Below, piece after piece: positions 57,005 through 64,000 of a stretch of 64,000 nt of DNA (its first letter is position 1; each line of letters opens with the position of its first letter). The notes beneath the pieces were generated by a model. It was not told the origin of the DNA. It was given only the letters and a program-made list of their open reading frames with translations, and ran no database searches. This DNA is from Gaeumannomyces sp. JS-464 (Eukaryota; Ascomycota; Sordariomycetes; Magnaporthales; Magnaporthaceae), in contig NGZR01000001.1 of the NCBI GenBank assembly GCA_002197995.1, forward strand, positions 12,853,501-12,917,500, read 5' to 3'. The position numbers and the translations under genes are program-made.

Positions 57005-57345
57005 CGCCGTAATAATGGGGAGCATGGAAAGGGCATAAAAGGGAGCATAGTGGGAAGCATGGAAAAGAGCATGGAAAAAGCATGGAATGAAACATAAAAG
57101 GGAGCATGGAAGTAAATATAAAAAGAAGCATGGAGTGGAGCATGGAAAAAGCATAGTGGGGAGTATGGAAAAGGCATGGAGGGGAGCATGGAAAAAAGCA
57201 TGGAAAAAGCATAAAAAGGAGCATGGAAACGGCATGGAAGGGAGCATAAAAAGGAGCATAAAAAAAAGCATGGAAAAAGCATAGAAAGCAGCATAAAAAG
57301 CAGCATAAAAGGAGCATGGAAAAAAGCATGGAAGGATATCGGGCG
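57005..57345. repeat. GGAGCATGGAAAA minisatellite
   Basis: About 340 bp of irregular tandem units built from GGGAGCATGGAAAA and AAGCATAAAA, with periods of roughly 11-16 bases. The minus-strand frames rich in Phe, Met and Leu across it are only a reflection of the repeat. Confidence 0.85.
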
Positions 57346-57737
57346 GAAGCATGCGAAAAATTATTAGGAATGTTTATATCGGATATTTATCATACGGCTT
57401 ATAACCTGCCCGTTTTATATTTATTTAATGTTAATTAATATTAAATATGTTTATCGCCAGCTTACAAGTACGATAATTCGACGCTCCCCAGTTTGCATTG
57501 CAAGCAAATTGTTTTCCGGCATAAAACTACCGAACATAAGAAAGCCTCGATGCTGCCCTTCCAAAAAACAAAAAACTGCGGTTTATTTCGACGTCCCAAA
57601 AGCTGCGTGGCATTAGACTAAACCAGGCACCAGGGCCGCGCCGCCCTTAGCAGCCCAGCCGCGGTGGCGAAATGCGCACGATTGGGTACAAATGCGAAAA
57701 CATCCTGCCTTAGCGTATCCGGGTTGTGCTATTGGGG
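57346..57737. other. Flank of LINE copy 2, no gene
   Basis: A short plus-strand frame (57,428-57,616) has no recognisable content. The patch at 57,620-57,735 is less mutated than its surroundings. Confidence 0.35.
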
Positions 57738-60700
57738 GAGTGAGTAAGTAAGTGAGTATATTTAACGTTAGCTAGTCGGGATTTACCAGTCCCTGCTTCC
57801 CAAGGGGCATATAACGTGCTAGCGCTACCTAAGCTTAACACTAGGCTATATGCTGTTATTAAGGCGGCTAACAAATTAAACCCGAAAGCACACGGGGTTA
57901 GGCCGCATTCCGGCGCTCTTTGTTAGCGAGCGGGCAATCGGCAATAGGGCGTAAAAATACGCGGGGCGTTGTAAAGCGCTGCGGGTGGTAGTAATGCTGT
58001 TGGCCGGCGGGTATGCCGGAAAAGGGGTAAAGCCGGGTTTGGGCGGGGGAGGGGGTTTTTAGAACCTCCTTTAAGCCCGGCCTAAAATGCGGGGGATTAA
58101 CGAGCCTATTATTAATCCTAATAATATAAAAGAAAAGGTTAAGTATAGGCTTTTTAGGCTTTATTGTTATCGTTCGGCGATAATGTAGTAGTTGGTAGCT
58201 TTAACGAACGAAGCAAAAAAGGAGGGCTTTTGGAAAAGCCGTTTCCAATATCCGGGCTTATCGAAAGCCGGGGGAGGGTCCGCTATAAGCCATTTGTTTT
58301 TTGCCGCTTTTGCCAGTTTGCAAAATACAGGGTGGGAAAGGGACCTATTTCGCCCGCAACGGCACAAATTGTCGTCTTCGTGTTGGAACTTTCGATAGTA
58401 CAGAACCCGCGCCGGCGTGCGGCTATTAGCCGAATACTTTCCCAGTACAGCTGCAACGTTTCGGGCGTGTGTTGTGGTACCGGCGGGAGCTTATAGCTTT
58501 ATACCGATCCGGAAAGTTGTTTTTAAACCATGCGTTCCGAGCGTCCTGGGCTATTTTTCGGGCCAAAGCTTTTACTCCCGCCACCGTTAGTTTAACGTGT
58601 TGGGGGATCGGGAAGGCCGTATTTAACTTTGCTTTAATGTCGGCTTTTTCGTTTTCGGGGATTCCCGTATGCCCCGGGGATTAACGAACGTGTATTTGGT
58701 ATTTGTTTATAAAGCAATAAACCTTTTTAAAAGCCTTTTGCGAACTATCAAAAGCCGTACTTAAAAAGCCGTTAGCCGCCGAAGTGTTATCGAGGCATAA
58801 GTGGAAAGTGCAGTTGCGGAAGCTTTAAACGGCTTTACGAAGGCCCATTCGGGCCCTTTCCGCTTCGCCGTCGAATACTTCCGCCAAATGCGTTAACCGG
58901 CCGTGCCTGGAAAGTTTGCGTTAGCCGGCTTAATATATTACTTAGCCGTATCCAACTGCCCCGTTTTTTGCTTTAAACCCGTCGCTATATATTATAACGT
59001 TAGTAAATGGGAGGGTGCAAAGCCACGTTATAAAAGCTTTTGCGGTTGCGGGCTTTTTTTGTATAGCCACCGTAAGCCCCGTATATTTATACGGAAGGTA
59101 AGCCGGGCGGGTGCAAGCCGGAAGGAGTTCGGCCGTTTTTTGCAAAAAGGTCGCAAGTTTGCCGGGTAAGCCTGCTTTAGGCCCTCGGGCGTTAAAAGCC
59201 GGCTTGGCCGCTGCGGCTAAAAGGTGATTTTTCGGAACCGTATTTATACGGGCCGCGAAACGGAAGCGGGTTTGTTCTAAAAGCGCTTAAGCGTTTAAAA
59301 TGCCGGATTCGTAATGCAAAGCGTTTATTAGTACGGTTTTCCAAGCCGGAACCACTACTTAAAAAGACGCGGTTAAAGCTTTATCGACCCGTTCGATTAA
59401 ATGGCCTTAACGGATAATTTGCTATTATGCCGGCTATATAAATGTGGTTTAGTTTTGCCCTTATACCACATTTCGGCCCCGTATAAAGCCGTAGGGATTA
59501 TAACCGTTATAACGGCTTTGTGGACCGAGTGTGCCGGTATTTCCCTTATCGAGTTCGTAAGCCTTTAAAGGTGGTTAGCAACGCTTTAAGCTTTTACAGC
59601 CCTATTATCGACGTAGGCTTTAAAATTAAGCTTTTGGTTAAAAAAAACCCCTAATTACCGTAAAGCTTTTGTAGTTTGTTAAATGGTAAAGCTTTTCGCC
59701 GTAACCGCTAAAGTTGTAAGGTTTTTCCGTTTGGAAAAATGCATAAGTTCGCATTTTCCCGGGTCGAAAGCCACTTTGTTAACCTTTCCTTAACGTAAGA
59801 TTTCCGTTACCGTAGCCCTTGCTTTACGAAAGCACTTTTCCAAAGTGCTACTCGTTACGCAAATGCTTATATCGTCCGCGTATCCGTATTTAACCGCTTT
59901 TGCTTTAGGTAGGATTTCGGCCATATAAAGCATAAATAAAACCGGTAACGCCGGTAACTTTTAAGGTAGCCCGCAGTTCGGGGAAAAAAAGGGTGCCGTA
60001 ACGTTTTTTAAACGCATTTTAACCACCTTGTTTTTTACAAAAGATAATACCTATCGTATTAACATTAAATCCTAATTTTGGTTTAAAAGCTTTCGAAAAA
60101 GCTTTTAACGAAGTACGGCGTTAAAAGCCTTTTATACATTTATAGTAATAAAAGCGGCCGTTTTATGCTTTTAAAAAGCCCGTTTTACCTCGTAAGCCAC
60201 GTATGCCGTTAAATCGATAGCGGCTTTTTTCGGAATAACCCCGGCGTATTGCGAAGCTATAAGCCCGTATTGTAATACGAGGGACGCTATTCGCGAAGCT
60301 ATTAACCGCTCCAGCTTTTTCCCTAAATACGGGAGCAAAGCTATCGGGCGGTAGGATTTTAGGTTCGTTATATTCGTTTTATTCGGCTTTTTTAACATAA
60401 CCACCTTCGTTATGCGGAAAAGGCCAAAGTAATGCCCGGCTTTAAAGCAGGCTTTGAAAAAGGCTTTAACGTATTCCCCTATTGCCGGCTATGCCGTTAT
60501 AAGCAGCTTAACCGTTAAAAAGTCGACGCCCGGGGCCGTGTTTGCCGTGCCAATAGTGCACTTCCAGCATTCCTTTAAAAAAACGTGGGGGTTTTACGGG
60601 AGTTGTGCGGTTTTTTAAGTAGCTTTTTACTATAACGGGTTTTTTTATAAGTCGTTCTTTACCGTAAACCTACGAAGGATTTTACGGCTTAATGCTTCCG

Positions 60701-63700
60701 CTTTATTTCCTGGGGCTATTTTAACCTCCCCGTTAATATTTAACGGGGGAAGCCGTATAGCGGGTGCAAGTTTATGCCATTTTATAGCACGGTATAGCGC
60801 TTTCGAAAAATCCACTTTTTTTAACACGCTAGCCTAATACTGTTTTTTAGCCGCCTGGACCGTTGCTTTTTAAAAAGCGGGCTTCGGCCGGTAAAAAGCC
60901 CGCCGTTTGCCATAGCTTTTGCAAAATCCCGTTAAGCGTTAGCGCACTTTTCGTTCCACTAAGGTTAACCTTTTCTTTTAGCTTTAAACTTTCGGCTGAA
61001 AGCTATTAACGCATTTTTTAGCAGGTTTATTAAAACCTCGGCCGTTTTATTTAAGTAATCCGCCGTGCATGGATTTGTAAATAGCGGCAAACTGCCGGCC
61101 TTCGTTATTACCGCGTTTGCGAAAAACGGTAGTTTATCGTTTAATAGCGTAATACGCCGGCAATTCGGAACGAAGTTATTGCGGTTAGGAATTTCGATCC
61201 GTATCGAGCGGTGGTTCGAATCGGTTGCTAGCGAAAGGTCGATTTCCGTTGTTGCCAAAAGGGCGTTAAAAAAGGTAAAAATCCAAAACGCTTTCGTTAT
61301 ACGTAGGTTAGCTTAAATTAGTAAATAGGAAAAGGTTATAAATATTAGCCTATTGGGTTATATTTTAGCCTTTATTTTTATTACTTTTAACCGAATCCCA
61401 CGCCGGAAACCTTGCGTTAAAATCCCCAGCTATAATGCATTTTGCCGTTAAGCGTTAACGTAGTAAAAAGCTTAACGAGGGTTTCGAAAGGTCCTTTAAA
61501 AGCTTATATACGTTAATAAAAGTGCACCCGGCGACGGTAAGCTTAAAGATATCCCGGGTGTTACCTACCGGCCGGTTCGTTACAAGCCGGAACCCCGGGT
61601 TTTTCCGTACGTAAGTTATTACCCGAGGCCTGGTTTAATAGTCGTGCTAGCTATTTACCAAAGTAAATAGCTTATACGACGGGTGGGTGCAAAGCATAAG
61701 CTTTTTTTCCACGCGCTAAAAGGCTTTTGCATTAGCACCACGTTAATATTTTAACTTTAAAATAGTTAAAGTAAAATAGCCCCCGCTTCCTAGCTACGTC
61801 GTACGTTCGTTTAAACGACGGTTAAAGCACGGCGTTCGGGGCGAAGCCCCGGGCGCCGGGCTTTATTACTATGCGTTTGTTATATCCGGTTGGCTGCTGG
61901 CATACGTAAAAGCGGCGTTAATATATTGGAGGCTTTGGTTTTAAGGTTATTGGCTGGCGGTACCGTTGGTTTTCTTTAAAAGGTTTCCGGTTATTTCGAT
62001 AGCCCTTTTAAGCTTGGGAAAGTCCAGTTCCATATCCGCCAATACTTCGTATTGGTTGTTAAAACTAACCCTAAATCTTTTGGCAAAGTGCCTTTCCCTG
62101 TTTGCTGTACGGGCCACGCCTTTCGAGGCCGGCGGGCTTGCCGGGCTTTTTTTGGCAGCGTTAGCGGTGGCAGCAGCGGCAGGAACGGCGGCGGCGGCGG
62201 GAGTAATGGAAGTAACGGCGTTGCCGGTACCGGCCGCGGGATTAGCATTAGCGGTAGCGGTTATAACGGAGTTGTCCGTAGTAACCGCGGTTGTAGGAAA
62301 GGCGTTAGCGGTGGCGGCAGCGGCGGCCGCGGCGGCCGCGGCGGTAGCGGCGGCAACGGCGGCTTCCACCTTTTTTACCGCCGCCCGGTACGTTTGTGCG
62401 CCTAATTTTCTAACCGCGCTTTTTTCCTTACGAGTTAAATGCTTTAGCACTTCGTTTACCCGTATAGGCTTTATAAGGCAATTCGGGTGGTCGGCTAAGT
62501 ACAGGCCCGAGCAGTTCGCATATTGCGAGGGGGCCGTATACGGTTGTACGTGCCGGTCGTCGTTTATTTTCCCGCACCGAAAGCACTTATCGGCCCGGGC
62601 GCAGTTACGAGCTACGTAAAAACCGTGGCAGCCAAAAGTGTGCTAAGTAACCGGCGGGTGTCGTTATACACGGCGTAAAAAAAAAGTGATTTTTTAAAGC
62701 CTAAACCCGGCCATTTGCGTATAAAGGGATATAATTTACAATATACGCTTTTAATAGTTAACGCCGGTTTTAAAAGGCTTAACGTTTACCAATTTATGCT
62801 TTATTTAGGCTTTTATTTCCTTTCGAACCAGTTTATCCAATACCGGGACCCATTGTTTAAAGCCGTTGGTTAAAAAGGTGAAGCAGCCGGAAATTACGTA
62901 ATTGTACCAAATTTCGGGTTTTTCGATCCTTTCGGCGTTATATAAACGGCTTAGTTCGAATTGGTATTGCAAAAGCCGGTTTTAAATATCGGCCGTTTTT
63001 GCTTTTAATACAAACCCGGTAAAAGATCGGTACGCTTTTGGGACGTCGGCCGTCGTAAACGGCAGGTTTTTGCTATCGGCAAAAGCTTTGCGAATGTTAA
63101 AGCCCGTTTATTGGTTAGCTTAAGCCTGCCGTTTTTTCGGGATTTTAACGAACACCCGGAAATCGGCTTTAAAGCTTATTAATAGGCGGGGTACCCGGGT
63201 AATTTAAAACGTACGGCCCCGATAAGCCTATGCGGGTTATTAGGGTTATTAGTGGCCTTTTCGGGCTACCGACGCGTAAATAGCCGGAAGCGTGCGTTGC
63301 GAGGGCTTCGGGGCCCCGTATAAGCTTTTTTCCTTTTCGGCCGGCGTAAGTAAGCCGAAAAAGGCTTATTTAGCGTAATTAATAAAGCAATCTTTCCAGC
63401 CGTTAGCTTTAGGAATTGCTTCCGCCGGAAGGGAAGTAATGCCGGCGTCGATAAATCGGGCTAACGTGGCGCAAATTAGGGCCGTTTGTTGTTATTTGCG
63501 GCTATAACTCGCAATAATTTCCTTCGCGGCCGCCGCGGCCGACCTGACAAATGGGCGCGTACGCCGGCGTTGGGGGAGGGGGGGAGGGGCACCTGTGCCG
63601 GTGCTGCCGTTGTAGGAACCTTCCTGGCTTTAATCGGGCTTTATTGGGTGTTGTTAATTCCGTAACGAGAACGGCGTAATCGGGTGCGCTAACGCGCGGG

Positions 63701-63936
63701 AAGGCCCGGGTGGCAGCGACGCGTTTTTCCAGGCCGTTGGGCTGACGAGGAGGGCGCGCGCCACCCTATTGGCCGAAAAGGGGGCTGTTAGCAACGGCAT
63801 GTTGCCGTTGCCAGCGCCGTTAGCGGGCGTGGTTATTAGTGTTAGGTCGCTAATTAACGGGTGTTAAGGATTTGTATGCAATTTGGCAGTGTGCATTAAC
63901 AGCGCAATGCTAAAAATTGGTAAATTCGAGGAAGGT
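57738..63936 (-). mobile_element. Tad1-type LINE, full length, mutated (copy 2)
   Basis: Same element and order as the young copy, reversed. The tail (GAGTGAGTAAGTAAGTGAGT) and 3' UTR are at 57,738-58,175, ORF2 at about 58,180-61,850 and ORF1 at about 61,870-63,620. The 5' UTR runs to about 63,936 (AAATTCGAGGAAGGT, matching the reverse of CCTTTCTCGAATT at 33,841). Fragments still read: Cys/His motif and C-terminus of ORF2 (58,167-58,367, CRCGRNRSLSHPVFC), reverse transcriptase (60,171-60,404), endonuclease (60,965-61,258) and the Ala-rich ORF1 tail (61,947-62,450). Mutation is intermediate between copy 1 and the young copy. I could not find a convincing target duplication. Confidence 0.87.
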
Positions 63937-64000
63937 TGCGGGTTAAGTTTGTAACACGTAAACGTAATGTAATAGTGGGCCCGCTGCTTTGCCGCGGTAC
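63937..64000. other. Right edge of window
   Basis: These 64 bases beyond the LINE 5' end show nothing recognisable. Confidence 0.4.

Noticed and set aside
56962..57352. Minus-strand frames rich in Phe, Met, Leu and Pro that look like membrane proteins
   Set aside because: They are translations of the GCATGGAAA minisatellite in several frames.
57722..63945. Possible target duplication of LINE copy 2 (CGGGTT on both sides)
   Set aside because: Only six bases match and the surrounding bases differ, so chance cannot be excluded.
22890..64000. CRISPR array, LTR retrotransposon, telomere repeats or rRNA
   Set aside because: No regularly spaced repeats with unique spacers, no paired LTRs or gag-pol of LTR type, no TTAGGG arrays and no rRNA blocks were seen.

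Overview
The window looks like a piece of a filamentous ascomycete genome, most likely a sordariomycete. Genes in the first 22.9 kb have short GT...AG introns of about 60-100 bp, GC-rich third codon positions, a HET-domain gene, and TAGGTAGGTA-type words between genes. The remaining 41 kb is an AT-rich compartment of mutated transposons. I cannot name the species from sequence alone.

Gene-rich part (1-22,890). In order: the exocyst subunit Sec6 (-), a 276-bp MITE, the ubiquitin chain elongation factor Ufd2 (-, seven exons), a dienelactone-hydrolase-like protein with an NTF2/SnoaL-like C-terminus (+), a RING/TRAF-type zinc-finger protein (-), the GINS replication subunit Psf2 (+, divergent from it), a HET-domain protein (+), a MobA-like nucleotidyltransferase (+), a small hypothetical protein (+) and a GH3 beta-glucosidase (+). 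These are unrelated housekeeping and accessory genes, not a cluster. Nearly all carry one or more single-base frame breaks at short homopolymers, including genes expected to be essential. Homopolymer errors in the assembly are the simplest explanation, so CDS spans are given as the reconstructed gene and the breaks are listed.

Boundary (about 22,890). The GH3 gene loses its C-terminal domain where the AT-rich compartment begins, and it has two in-frame CAG-to-TAG-type stops.

AT-rich part (22,890-64,000). It contains: (1) a large inverted repeat (arms 23,424-24,475 and 30,880-31,943) whose centre was entered by a full-length, heavily mutated Tad1-type LINE (24,650-30,872, 15-bp target duplication); (2) a young LINE insertion (33,838-41,693) made of one full-length copy fused to a 5'-truncated second copy, sharing a single target duplication and splitting a gene for a six-cysteine secreted protein; (3) a decayed gene with a C-terminal Hce2 (Ecp2-like) domain; (4) a dead pogo/Fot1-type DNA transposon with long TIRs; (5) a 234-codon pseudogene broken only by stop codons; (6) two small secreted cysteine-rich protein genes or remnants; (7) a GCATGGAAA minisatellite; (8) a third, mutated full-length LINE (57,738-63,936).

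The compartment resembles the 'two-speed' effector regions known in fungal pathogens. The most unusual signal is the mutation pattern. Between the two near-identical LINE segments, all 12 substitutions I find are C-to-T (or G-to-A), none is at CpG, and every mutated C follows a pyrimidine. Classical Neurospora RIP is dominated by CpA, so this looks like RIP with a different context (YpCpH).
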